From positions 558,001 through 622,000 of the forward strand of contig NW_025954963.1 of assembly GCF_022376445.1 (NCBI RefSeq): 64,000 nt of DNA, in the 5' to 3' direction. Numbering within the stretch: the first letter of the stretch is position 1; each line of letters starts with the position of its first letter. This DNA comes from Fomitopsis serialis. Lineage: Eukaryota; Basidiomycota; Agaricomycetes; Polyporales; Fomitopsidaceae. Of the stretch, positions 35,772 to 46,660 are shown one piece after another. Under the pieces are notes generated by a model. It worked only from the letters and a program-made list of their open reading frames with translations, did no database searches and was not told the DNA's origin. The translations under genes and the position numbers were made by a program.

Positions 35772-38700
35772 ATGCGTGGCTCAGTGGTAGTGCAGCAGGC
35801 CCGCTGGATCGCTGGACGCCGAAGAAGCCTTCCATTTCCCCGCCTGAGCAGCCCTGCCAGTCTCAGTCTCTCCGCGAGGCACACGTCTTCAGGTGCTCCT
35901 TCTGTCACGAGAGCCACCTCACTGCGGGATCTCTATTCCCATCGATCCCAGTCCACGCTTGCTCCGCCGAACGCGCGACTGCTCTCGACTGCGTTCTCTC
36001 TTTCACCCGCCAGCACTACCATGGCCGCCCTCACTCCTCCTCAGGCCGCTCCGACGTGGACTCACTCTGCCGACGATGTTCTGCGACTCACTAAGGAAGC
36101 TATCGAGAACGATAAGGCCGCACTTGACAAGGTCGCTGCTCTGAAGCCCGAAGACTCCAACTTTGAAACTGCAAGTAGTAATGAAACCTCTTAATTGTAT
36201 ATCTTTGACGCGGGGCGTGCTCAAAACAGGTCTTCGTAAGTACTCGTGCTTCAGATTCAGACCCTCTTTTACTGAAGCGTCGCAGCTTCCTCTCGTCGAA
36301 GCAGAAACTGTGCTAGACGCGGTCGTGGAACCTCTGTCATTCTACCAAAACGTTTCCTCCTCAAAGGAGCTCCGTGATGCCTCTAACGAAGCCGAAGTTC
36401 TCGTCCGCAACTACGGAGTCGACGCCTCCATGCGACTGGATGTCTTCCAGGCCAAGCTTGCCGCCGAGAAGAATATCATAGCGAGCGGTCAGAACCTCGA
36501 CGCAGAGGAGCAGCGCTTGGTGGACAAGATGATCCTGGACGGGAAGCGCGCCGGGCTTGCATTGCCCGAGGCGCAGCGCGACGAGCTGATGAAGCTCAAG
36601 AAGGAACTGAGTCAGGCGTCTCTGGAGTTCAGCGTGAGCGTCGAGGAATTGTACACTACGTGTCGCATATTGAAGTGGCTGAATGACAGAAAAACTACAA
36701 TGAGGAGAACGTTAGCTTTTGTGCTCAATCTAACATGGTTCGTCAGACACTGATAGCGAGGGCAGAATACGGTTACGTTCACCTTGGAAGAGCTGAAAGG
36801 CGTGCCTTCGGATGTCATCTCCGGGTTCACAAAACGCGAGGACGGAGGAAAGGAAGTATACGCTGTCACGATGAAGACTCCAGACATATTCCCCATCGTA
36901 AGCTCACTGACGCAGCAGCGTAAACAATACACCTGGTTGACGTCCGCCCGCAGTTCAGGATGGCCGAGAACCCAGAGACACGTAGACGAGCCTCAGAAGC
37001 CTACGATCGCAGGCTGGAAATCAACGCGCCCATCTTGGACAAGATGCTCGGTCTGCGCCGCAAGATCTCTGGCCTCCTCGGCTACCCGACCTGGGCGGAC
37101 TACGTCACGGAAGTCAAGATGGCGAAGAACGCAAAGACCGTCGTCGAGGCGAGTCGTCTCCTCACCTTACCTACGCACGGCCCTCTCCTAACCCCTCCCC
37201 ACAGTTCCTGGACGATCTGGAACAGAAGCTCCGCCCCATCAGCGCACACGAGCGCACGACGCTGCTCGCGCTCAAGCAGGAGGAGCACGCTGCGAAGGGC
37301 TACCCCTTCGACGGCGAGCTTTACATGCACGACTTTTGGTACTACCAGCGTCGCCTCCTTGAGCGCGACCTCGAGCTCGACGACCAGAAGGTGAAGGAGC
37401 ACTTCCCCGTGACCAAGGTCGTCCCCGCCATCCTAGAGATCTACCAGAAGCTTCTGGGCGTGCAGTTCGTGGAGGTGAAGAACGAGAAGCTGTGGCACCC
37501 AGGTTCGTGCCGTCTGAATGCGGATACTGTCAATCCAAGATATTTATGATGTTCTCTCGAGTTAGACGTGCAGCAATTTGCCGTATGGGAGAACGGTGCC
37601 AAGGATGAGTCTGGCTTCGTCGGCTACTGCTATCTCGACCTGTTCCCGCGAGGTATGCTGACTCCGCCATCCTGAGGTCTGGTTTACTTTTCTATTCTCC
37701 TTCAGACTCGAAGTACTCGCATGCCGCAGTCTGGCCGCTCCTTTCTGGCCACACACGGCGCGACGGCACACGCTCCTACCCCCTCGCCGCGATGGTCGCG
37801 AACCTCGCGAAGCCAACGCCAACGGCGCCCGCGCTGATGCAGCATACCGACGTCGTAACGTTCTTCCATGAGATGGGCCACGTCTTCCATGGGTTGCTAA
37901 GCAAGACGCGGTTTGCGAGGTTCCACGGCACTGCGTGAGTCCGTGCTTCCCAGAGAGGATGCTGCGGCTGCTGACGTTGGTGTGGTCTAGGGTTGCGAGG
38001 GACTTCGTCGAGGCGCCTTCTCAAATGTTGGAAAACTGGTGAGTGGCGGGGTGGCCGTAGAAGTTCTCCTGAGGAGGCACGCTGACAGGATGATAGGTGC
38101 TTCGAACCCGAAGTGCTCGAGAAGATGTCCAGCCATTACGAGACGAAGAAGCCGCTCCCGCGCGACCTCATCGACAAGATCATCAAGAGGTATAATGCAG
38201 TCTTATCCTTGCGCAGGAAGCTCCTGACCGTACCAATAGTCGCTACGTGAACGTCGGTCTCTATTACCTCCGCCAAGTCTTCTTCGCGAAATTCGACATC
38301 AAGGTGCACACGGACAAGGGTGCGTGACGATTAGCCCGTCCCCACATCTCGCTCACCGCTCGCTCACATGCAGAGCGCACCGACTACACCGCGCTGTGGA
38401 ACGACCTCCGCGAGGCGACCACCACGCTCAAGTTCAAGCAGCGCGCCGCGGGCCAAGGCTCGTTCAACCACATCGCGGGCGGATACGACGCGGGCTACTA
38501 CGGGTGAGTGCCGCCAATACACGACTCCGCGTCGAGCACCTGACCGCGTCCTGGCTCGACCACAGCTACACGTACTCGCTCGTCTTCGCGGCCGACATGT
38601 ACGCCACCGTCTTCAAGCCGGACCCGCTCGACCCCGCCCGCGGCGCCAAGTACCGCGAGGCGATCCTCCGGCCAGGCGGCAGCAGGGAAGAGGACGACTC

Positions 38701-38846
38701 GCTCAAGGTGACGTCTCTCTCCGCGGCACTCTGGAACGCGGGCGTGGCTGACCGCATGACAGGAGTTCCTCGGGCGGCCGCCGAACTCAGAGGCGTTCGT
38801 GCGCGAGCTGTTCGGGCACACGGCGTCGGTCGGGTCCAACCTCTAG
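35772..38846 (+). CDS. PRD1: M3 family zinc oligopeptidase (saccharolysin / thimet oligopeptidase)
   Basis: This protease degrades peptides of roughly 6-17 residues. The catalytic motif is TFFHEMGHVFHGLL near 37860, an HExxH zinc site. Family blocks include SWTH-like WTHSADDVLRLTKEAIE, EPLSFYQNVS, EEQRLVDKMILDGKRAGLALP, LDDLEQKLRP, FPFDGE-like YPFDGELYMHDFWYY, QQFAVWENGAKDESGFVGY, HGTAVARDFVEAPSQMLENW, YVNVGLYYLRQVFFAKFD and GYDAGYYGYTYSLVFAADMY. About 14 exons, all in phase, ending with TAG at 38844-38846. The first 83 residues are Arg/Ser-rich and resemble a mitochondrial presequence; a second ATG in good context at 36021 (ACCATGG, MAALTPPQ) would give a cytosolic form. Intron 1 and the intron at 37149 begin with GC, and a 6-base micro-exon lies at 36230-36235. 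Confidence 0.93.
36230..36235 (+). other. PRD1: 6-nucleotide micro-exon of the M3 peptidase gene
   Basis: GTCTTC, encoding Val-Phe, lies between a CAAAACAG acceptor and a GTAAGT donor. Adding it between ...NFET (ending 36170) and LPLVEAE (starting 36286) restores the conserved NFE-x-VFLPL-x-EAE sequence of fungal saccharolysins. Without it, either the VF pair is lost or a 16-residue non-conserved insert appears. Confidence 0.65.
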
Positions 38847-39997
38847 CCTCCCTCGCACTAGAACTAGCACGGACTGTCTGTCACCCACGCTTTCGATCAA
38901 CTCACTCTGCATCGCACGGCCGCATGTCTTCTGCTCGCACACTCAATACACACACTATTCACGCCGAATCCGCTCACGAGGTCGTCAACGTGACGGACCA
39001 TCTCGGACCATGTCACCTCTCTCGAGCTGAGACTGACGTGTTTGGAAAGGTGGGGTTTAAATAAGACGGCAGACCCAGATGGGCCCGTGTAACATCGATC
39101 CGTGTCGACGTTTGGCAGTGACTGCCACCAGCGGTTTGAAGTTGAGTGGTCAATATGCCCCGATACTCAATAGTCTCGACGTCCTGTTGCTGCATCTGAT
39201 ACTGTACATAGTGCCACACTCCTCAACGTAGTACTGAGCCGGCGGGATGCGCGGGCACTGATTGAGGTGTCCATGGTCTACAGACGGTCCAGGCGTCCGA
39301 GTCGCAGACTCGCTGTCGTACATCGCTCAAGCGAAATATCCACGCGCCACACACCAAGAAATGACTCCTCTGTATGAAACCAACTCTGTTCACTACAGAC
39401 ACCACGTACACACGACTACAATGCAGTACCAGTACCAAGTAGTACCACACATAACACGAGTAACACTAACAACTGCGACAGCTCTACAATCCGACAACTT
39501 GGTCCACAGCTCGACGCGACAAACAGGTGCGTTGCAATGAATGCGGCACGTATACGCTACAGCCGGGGTTACAACAATGATGGCGGGGGTGGGAGGGGGG
39601 AGAGGGAGGGGGCAGGGGCGGACATAAGGCGGGAACTCCAGAAGCCCTGCGCACGAAGTAATACATAACATACAATCTACAACCCAGTTCAGAAGACGCG
39701 GTGTGGGTGGTAATATTGCGAGAGGCGGTAATGGTCACAAGGGACAACTGCAAAGCGGGGAAGTGGAAGACGAACAGTGCATGCAGGAAGCGGATTACAA
39801 TGGAAGGGGGCACCGAAGGAGCGTGAACATCAGGGGTGTTGCCACATGCGACTAGGGAGAGCGATCGCGCGGAGGGGAGAACACGACGAGATCAAAGAGA
39901 GCAAGGCAAACAGTCTCAGTCTTCATAGTATCGCGATAGAGCCAACGAAAGCGTCTGCACAGCGACTCGAACAAGAAACAGCGTGGGCGAGAGGCGA
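38847..39997. other. long flank between convergent genes, with a G-rich tract
   Basis: About 1.15 kb lie between the M3 peptidase stop and the RGS protein stop. No coding signal was found. A G-run cluster (listed separately) lies in the middle. Confidence 0.5.
39582..39621 (+). other. G-run cluster, potential G-quadruplex
   Basis: At least five G-runs of three to six bases occur within 40 bases (ggcggggg, tgggag, gggggg, agggag, ggggcagggg), separated by one to three bases. This fits the pattern G3+N1-7 repeated four times on the plus strand. It sits between two converging transcription units. Confidence 0.7.
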
Positions 39998-42711
39998 TCA
40001 CCGCGGGACCGGCGCACCCGTCAGCCCGCCCACGACGACACACGCCACCACAGCTGCAATCAACGCGCTCCTCACCACGATTTCCCACTGCGCCCTCGTC
40101 ACGACGGGGTTCAGCACCGGGGTCAGGGGCACCGCAAACGCAGGCACCGCGCGCACCTTCCTGAAGCGCACCGTCCAGCCGAGCTTCACGTCCGCCTCCT
40201 TCTCCTCTTCCTTCTCCGCGTAGCACTCGGACGTGACCGATGGCGACGTCGGCGAGGTGACAGTGACACTCGCGCTCGGCACGAGGTTGGGGAACGTGAA
40301 TGCGCTGGCCGCGCCGAGAGTCCCTGTCGGCGACATCTCGAACGGGTCCGCTGCGACTCCCCAGCCGATTCCCCACCCCTGCTCCTTCTCGAGCTCCGCG
40401 ACGCACACGGGCACGCCGTTGATCTCGCGCTCGATGTGCACGCGCACAACATTTCCGGGGCTGCACCGTGTCTGCCAGCGGCTGAGCACTCCCTTTGGCC
40501 CGAGGCTCATCCACTTGTCGAGGGAGTTGATCGCCCCGGTGATCTTGCCCGAGCTCTTCGCCGCTTTCTCGTCCGTCTGGCCCCCGGGTTCCCGGCGAGC
40601 CTGTCCGCGGAAACGTCCAGTGGCGAACCGTGGACGCCTCGGGGGCAGCGCATCGAAATCGAACGCCTCGACGGGCTGTCGTGCTGCAATGCTGCGTCCA
40701 GCCTCGACGTCACCGCCAATTTCGCCTTTGACGTCGTACGAGAATGGGCGAATAAAGGTAGCCGTAGTCGTCACTTCCGCCTCTTCACTGGAGTCGTAGT
40801 CGGGCCAGAGCGGCGGCCGGCCAACGGGGAACGACGCAGTTGCGGGGCCCTCGGGCGCGGGATGCTCGTCATAGAACGCCTCCGAGATTTCGATGCATGG
40901 CGTATCCGCAGGCGGGTGACGTTGGCTGCGTTCGTCATCGTCCTCGTACCCGCTGTCGTCACCGTCGTCCTCGTCGGTGTACTGCACAGAGGCAACTTCG
41001 ATGTCGCACTCTTGCGATGCGCGCTCAGGACGTGTCAATACGCGTTGCGGCAGTTGAATATCAATATCGCTATCCTCGGAAAACCTTGACGTCGGTGTGA
41101 TAATCGTAAGCTTTGGCTTTTCGCGCTGAATGGTACTGCTTCCACCGAGTTCGACTGGCTTAACGGGAATAGGGTTGCTGATTTCAGGGAGGGAAAACTG
41201 ACGACGCGGGCGGCGGAATGGGACATTGAACTGGACTGGGATGGGGGTATCAGGCGCGGCGCGCGGTTGGAAGAGCGACGCAACCGAGCCGGAGGGTGAG
41301 GGGTGGGGCTGAGGGTCGGAGATGGGAGGACGAACAAGCTCGAATGATCGTAGTTGTCGAAGATCACCGAAAACGTAGATCATCATGCAGACCTATCAAA
41401 CAAATCCTTTATCAATGGAAATGGTCTCGAGAGAGATAGAGGCGCATACATACCCCGTACATCGCGGAGATGAAGATCGTCAAGCCCGCCCACATACCAG
41501 GAATAGCAGCTAGCCTCCACCAGCGGTTGCCACGAACCGCGAAGTTGACGATGAGCGGAACGCTGTTCCATAGTGAGGAACGCTCGCGTTGTACCAAGGC
41601 TGATAGGCTTACCTGCCCGCAATGCCAATGACGATTCCTCCCGCACTTCCACAGACTGCCCGAGGAGTTCCTACGTTGTTGTACGTCGCTAGTACAAAAC
41701 GTTGCAGGCTTTCTGTGAGCATCTCTCGCACAACCTCCGCGAGCTCGTTAAACACCGCAGGATCCGGGGGAGGAACGTTGTGCCCTGCGCATATAGTCAC
41801 AGTTGAGCACTGTTTAAGGAAGGACTGACATCCGTACGCACCTTCGAGACCCCACACACACGTCGACTGGCTTTGGCTCCAAGATGCCCCATGTGCAGAC
41901 TCACTCTTGTCCTCGGGAGCTCCTGCCAGGCTGATCGGCGAAGACGTATGGAACGGTGCCAGGACATCACTGGGGACATCCAATTCGTAATCACCGTTGG
42001 GAGTGAGGAAGGTACGTTTCGCCCGCGAGTAGGAGTAGGACAGCTCCGGATTCGCGGGCAGCGCGGATTGGGGCGTGCGGTACTCGCGTCGAGGAGTGCC
42101 GTTGTACGACGACATGCGCGCGAGCCGGCTCTTGCGCACCCATTCTCCGTACGTCTGAGTATACTCGCGCAGCCAGAGGATGAAATACCTGAGCCGAGCG
42201 CCCACGTGAGGAGAAGAAGGTTGGCTTATGGTTGGGTGACGTACAGATTCTCCGCACTCTGCTCAACGAACAGCAACCACTCCTCAAAGTCCTTCAGACC
42301 GAGGGGCGGGAGATGCTTGCGCTCGAGGATGTCGTCGAGGCTAATCTCGAAGCGGGGGATTACGCCGAAGGTGGGGACCTGTCCTCGCGCCGGCGGCGGA
42401 TTAAAGATGCGCGCCTGTGCGCATATAGTCAGTGTTATTTTTCTTGGCGGACCGGGAGACAGAGAACGCACGGGCAGCGAGACGAGGCCTGGCATCTGAG
42501 CCTGATTGTCTTTGGCTGGGACTGGACGGGCGCCGGAAGGGGGGTCGGGACGCCCGGTGCGCGCTGGCTGGACACGAGGACGGGCTTGGGATACGTCGGG
42601 GGACCACTCGAGCTCATCGCGAGCAGCGACGAGGGGGAAAGGGTTCACGGCGCAGCGGGGACAGCGGGGGGAGAGGCGGCGGCAGCGAGTGGGGGGCGGA
42701 CGGAGCGCATG
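39998..42711 (-). CDS. RGS-domain membrane protein (Rax1-like arrangement)
   Basis: The RGS-like domain begins with FGVIPRFEISLDDILERKHLPPLG and continues with DFEEWLLFVEQSAENLYFILWLREYTQTY; it resumes at DPAVFNELAEVVREMLTESLQRFV. Two hydrophobic spans follow (AGGIVIGIAGSVPLIVNF and LAAIPGMWAGLTIFISAMYG), then GVCMMIYVFGDLRQLRSFEL, a long acidic and Pro-rich cytosolic region, and a final hydrophobic span near the C-terminus (SALIAAVVACVVVGGLTGAP). RGS plus three hydrophobic spans recalls Rax1, a bud-site and polarity membrane protein. The 5' end is uncertain: the exon frame (NPFPLVAARDELEW) has no ATG, and MRSVRPPLAAAASPP at 42711 fits if one base is lost near 42650. An intron (42408-42471) follows VSLP. 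Confidence 0.72.
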
Positions 42712-44797
42712 AGCTGGTGAATATGGGCCGAGGAGGGAGTAAAAAGGTCGGGCGTGACGGGCGATAATCGTCTGGGGAAGCCTCGCGGGGACCCGGCGTG
42801 CAGTGACAAGTTCTGGCAGGGAACACGCTCCAGCGACAGGGAAGTCTCCTCCTGCCTCTTCTGCTCAGTCTGGGCGCCTCTCCTCCTGCATCCGCCCGGC
42901 GTCTGCCCAGCCCAGCAGCCTCCTCCGCCCACTGCCCACCGAGCCCGGCCTGCGCACGGCGGCGCCACCGCATCGAGTTCCGACACCGCCGCTGGCACTG
43001 TTCGCGTCGCCCGAGACAGCGTGCGTCTGCCATGGCCCACGGCCCGTCCACGCGCGACGCAACTCTCGCCGGCGCGGGCGAGGTCCGGTGCTTTTGGGTG
43101 AGTAATGCGGCGAAGGCCTGCATTCAAAGTTTGGGTTGGCTGTCGACAGTGTATTAACGAAGCTTCCCGCCGCCCGGCAAGTCCGAGAAGGTGTCGCCCA
43201 TGACACTTACCCCGAGATTATGGCAACCTCGCTGGATCAGATGGTGCGCGTTTTGCAGGTGCGCCCGCTCTGCTGCATGCATCCTGCGATCGTCGAGCCC
43301 AAACAGGCGTGGCGCGTTGCTTGCTGTACGCTGCATCACTGAGGCTGAGCGCTGAGCGCTAAGTGACATGATCAATGCATGCTCGAGGCGACACGCGCTG
43401 ACCTTGTCGAAGACGCCCGCACACGATCTGATCTCCGCCACACCGCGCCCGTTCCAAACCTGGCACTCCTCCCGCCCTCCACCTGCGATGTGTTCGACTT
43501 TGAACTCTGCCAAGGTCGGTCTATCCTCTGTTCGGTCGCGGCGACACATATCTCCCCTCTCCCCGGCTAGAATTGCCCTATCGGTGTCGGCTGCCACAAG
43601 TGATTGTGCATGCCATGTACGACACTGAATAGTGTTCAATGAAGCCCAGAACGGTATGTGTTCCGCCGCAGAACTCCACAACTCGCCTCGAGACTCGCTG
43701 TCACGCTACTTCAGCACGCCACGCACATGTCGCGCCCAGGAAGGCTCCATTCCCCTTGAGGGCGCAACGCACGTCGATCAAGAGCTTCGTGGCGCAACGC
43801 GATGCCGGCAGCCGATCTCGCCCCGCCGCACCTCGTCTCCCGACCTCCCTCGTCTGGCCAGTCACATCAGGCATATCCAGAGTCCGAAGGTACGTTCAGC
43901 ACATGTCTACGCCCCCGGCCAACAAACCAGTCCCCCGGCGCACGCGCATCAACGCTGTCGACGCCCGTACTGTACGCCAGCGTGCATGTGCACACTCCCG
44001 ACGCCACCCGGATCCGAATCACGCCCCTCTGGCATCCGCCTGCCCGACGAGCGTTGTTGAACGGTGCCCAGGGCGGGCTGTGGCTGGATGGGCGGGAAGC
44101 AGTGAGGTTGTCGGAGTCGGACGTGAAGCGAGGCGCACTGACGCGCATCGCGCCACCGTTCCGGGAATCTCTTGCCTCTGTTCCCCTGTGGGCGTGCAGA
44201 ACTTCCATGCGCGTCATGCGCGTCCAAATCGCGAGCCACACGCGAACTCCCCCCGACGATCCCCTCGCAGAAGCCCCTCTGGCGGCACCGGCGCCCTCGA
44301 GTAGGTTGTTCCGGGGCCTCCCTCGCTCAGAAGCCCCATTGACTTTAATCTGTGATGCGAAGCCGCCAACACAATCTGCGATTCGCCGACGCCGCCACGC
44401 ACTGCCTATGGCCAATGAGCGCACCCGATTAAGCCGGTCTTGCCAGAGCCTCAGCTTGGGTGAACAGCCGCGGCTCATTCATCTGCTCGGTCGTGCTGAG
44501 AAGTAACCGGATCTTCGTGCTCTTGATCACCGGTGGCGAGGTGTGGGGTCAAGCGAATTCTCTTCATGCACTGTCTTCGCTGAATTGTACGCAGACAGGT
44601 AGCTGCACGACGGCGCGGCAGCGTTAGTGGTCGCTTGTCTGAAACGTCACGTCGTCTCCTCATGCAGTGTCAGCAAGTCCTTAAGCACTGTACGAGTCGG
44701 CTTCATGATCAACCTACGCAGAGCCGAAGTATTTTGGCCAACAATCCCACAGGCGTCAGATATACCTGCTACTACAGTCTACAGCCGGTCCGATGAG
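42712..44797. other. gene-poor region with remnant of the downstream tandem repeat
   Basis: Overlapping GC-rich open frames occur on both strands (for example 43154-43681 minus and 43639-44304 plus), but none has family features, and several overlap one another. The segment near 43940-44180 resembles the segment behind the first tandem gene and is listed separately. Confidence 0.45.
43940..44180. repeat. diverged copy of the tandem unit's 3' segment
   Basis: Short blocks match in order with 46715-46960: cgcgcatcaa, gaacggtg.ccagggcgggctg, gaggttgtcgga and cgacgtgaagc (the last two with small changes). In the other copy this segment follows the CxxC/LRR gene, so here it looks like the tail of a lost upstream unit. 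Confidence 0.6.
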
Positions 44798-45179
44798 TGC
44801 CACAGACGCGTCGTAGGGTGCACGTGACCGTTCTCGTACAACGTGCGAAGGTGGCAGACGCCCATGCAGTGCCGACTCGATGGATGGCTGAATGTCGATC
44901 GTTGTACTCCACAGCCGTCGTACGCATCGACCAACAACGTCTTGTCCGTCATGTCTGTGCGGTCCACATCTTGGCAGAATATGTCGCGTGTCGGAGGCGT
45001 GCATCCCCTGGAAGATGATTAGGCCACCGTTGTCATAACCTATTGTCCCTGGCGCCACTGCATCGTGATGAGTGGCGACCGCGGAAGTATAACAGTCGGA
45101 GGTTGGCTGAGGAGTTGTTCTCCTGTCTTGTTGCACTCGGTCAGACAAACTGCCGAGTTGCAGTGTTGTTCAGCTCAAG

Positions 45180-45185
45180 TATAAG
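45180..45185 (+). promoter_or_regulatory. candidate TATA element, tandem unit 1
   Basis: TATAAG, about 240 bases before the gene start. The matching position in unit 2 (48454) has the same TATAAG in conserved surroundings. Confidence 0.4.
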
Positions 45186-45420
45186 CGGACTGGTCTAGTA
45201 CCGTACGTGCAACAAACCTCCTTCCAACCATCTTTCAATCTAGGTGAGCTGTGATCCAATGCACAGTCTCGGCGCCGTCAGCTTTGTTGCGTTGCTAACC
45301 GTTGCTAGGTCCTGCTGTGCGGTCCCTCCGCGGCGCGAACGTAGGCGGAAGTGTGTACATATGTTCAACAACGACCCTACGAACCCTCCGTAAGTCTCAA
45401 TGACTTCCATCTCTCCTTTG

Positions 45421-46560
45421 ATGCTCACGCGAATTACCATCCGTGCCAACGTCCCTCTGAAGGATCTCCCGCCGGGAGAGTTCGTCGAGATCACCTGGGA
45501 ATGCCCGAGCGCGACCATGGTGCGTCCGTACCCATGCAAGAGGTGCAACCGGATGCCCGACGAGGGCGGCCACGAAACAAATTGCGGACAAGAACTGCCG
45601 GTCGGCTGCGGCGACGGCGACGAGAGCGACGAAGACATGACAGACGACGGGTCGGAGGCTCCACTATCGGAGCCCCCGACCTTCGACAAGCTCAGGCTCG
45701 TAGACCCAGAGGATGAGCCGGCGTGGGAGCCAGGCCGCGAGCCGCAACAAGTCCTCTTCGTACGACACCTTCTGAAAGAGATGCCGAACCAGTCAGTGAT
45801 CGGGCAGTTAGGCTGACCCAAACCTGGGGGGTTTCCCTCCGATATGCACCAAGTACCACGAGAAGCTCGACGAGGAACAATACAACACCAAGATCGAGTG
45901 GCGGGTGCCGCTGCCGAACGTGACGACGCTCCACATCGACGACGTGCACCCCAAGCTCCTCTACGCGTTCCTCACGCACTTCACCCTGCCGGAAGTCAAC
46001 AGCCTCAACCTCATGTACGACATCCGCGGCCAGCCGGAGCGCAGGGAGCTCCTGCTCGTGCTCCTCAACGTTGGCAAGAGCCTGCTCTGGCAGCTCATCC
46101 GCTTCCACTCGATCAGAGAGCTCCACTGCCACCACATCGACGTCCTGGAGCGCTTCTACGTGGCGATCCAGTTCGTGAAGGAGTTCACGCTGCACTACTG
46201 GGACGGCCCTTCAACTGCCAGGAGTGGCTCGTCGTGCTGCAGGCGCAGTGGGACAGGATGCTGAAGGTCCCGCAATCGCGGCGGGACCTTTACTTCTCAG
46301 ACCTCTCCCACCTGATCACGCACGGGCTCGCGGCGGCGAAGCTGATCACGCTGCTGGACAACCGGAACCTCGTCGGTGAACCTATTTGGGGCGTGTGCTA
46401 CTCGGAAGGCTATATCTTGCAGCACGAACGCGACAAGCTGGAGCGCGAGGTGGGCTACTTCGCGTGCTATGAGAAAATAACGTCGGAGAACGACCACTTC
46501 GATATTCTGACGGGACGCTTGGAGCCGAGACCTCGGAGGGGGTTCGAATCAAGTTCAAAT

Positions 46561-46592
<32 letters not shown>

Positions 46593-46629
46593 CGATGATG
46601 ATGTACTGCACGCAGAATGTAGCTCATAA
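45421..46629 (+). CDS. CxxC...HxxxC motif / LRR-like protein, copy 1 (frameshifted)
   Basis: I do not recognise a named family. The protein starts MLTRITIRANVPL and has a possible zinc site, CKRCNRMPDEGGHETNC (C-x2-C-x8-H-x3-C). An acidic stretch and an LRR-like middle follow (VTTLHIDDVHPKLLYAFLTHF, VNSLNLMYDI, IRELHCHHIDVLERFY, VKEFTLHYW), then an alpha-helical tail. The end is a run of 14 Asp codons. Compared with the intact copy at 48711, the frame changes near 45812 (in-frame stop after ...VIGQLG) and near 46207 (one base lost in tactgggacggccc). The start was chosen because ATG-CTC-ACG-CG is shared with copy 2, while an ATG 21 bases upstream is not. No F-box is visible. Confidence 0.62.
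46561..46602 (+). repeat. (GAC/GAT)14 trinucleotide repeat coding poly-Asp
   Basis: Eight GAC, then GAT, GAC, GAC and three GAT form 14 aspartate codons near the end of copy 1. Copy 2 has only a few GATs at the matching place, after its stop codon. Confidence 0.9.
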
Positions 46630-46660
46630 ATATTCGGGGGATATATGGCCACTATGCCGC

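Larger units (their letters stand above)
44798..46660 (+). repeat. tandem unit 1 (promoter plus CxxC/LRR gene)
   Basis: Starts with gagtgccacagacgcg and runs through the gene at 45421-46629 into its 3' flank (gatgatgtactgcacgcagaa...). It aligns in order with 48107-49900, offset by about 3.3 kb, with substitutions and small indels throughout but many identical blocks, such as cgtacgtgcaacaa and cggcgcgaacgta. Confidence 0.85.

Noticed and set aside
38498..38839. Minus-strand open frame over the end of the M3 peptidase
   Set aside because: Antisense shadow of conserved exons.
43154..43681. 175-codon open frame on the minus strand
   Set aside because: No family motif and no counterpart elsewhere, and it overlaps other GC-rich open frames; the length is unremarkable for this composition.
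43639..44506. Two overlapping plus-strand open frames of over 200 codons
   Set aside because: Arg/Pro/Ser-rich composition typical of chance frames in GC-rich DNA; they cross the degenerate repeat segment and no motif is recognisable.
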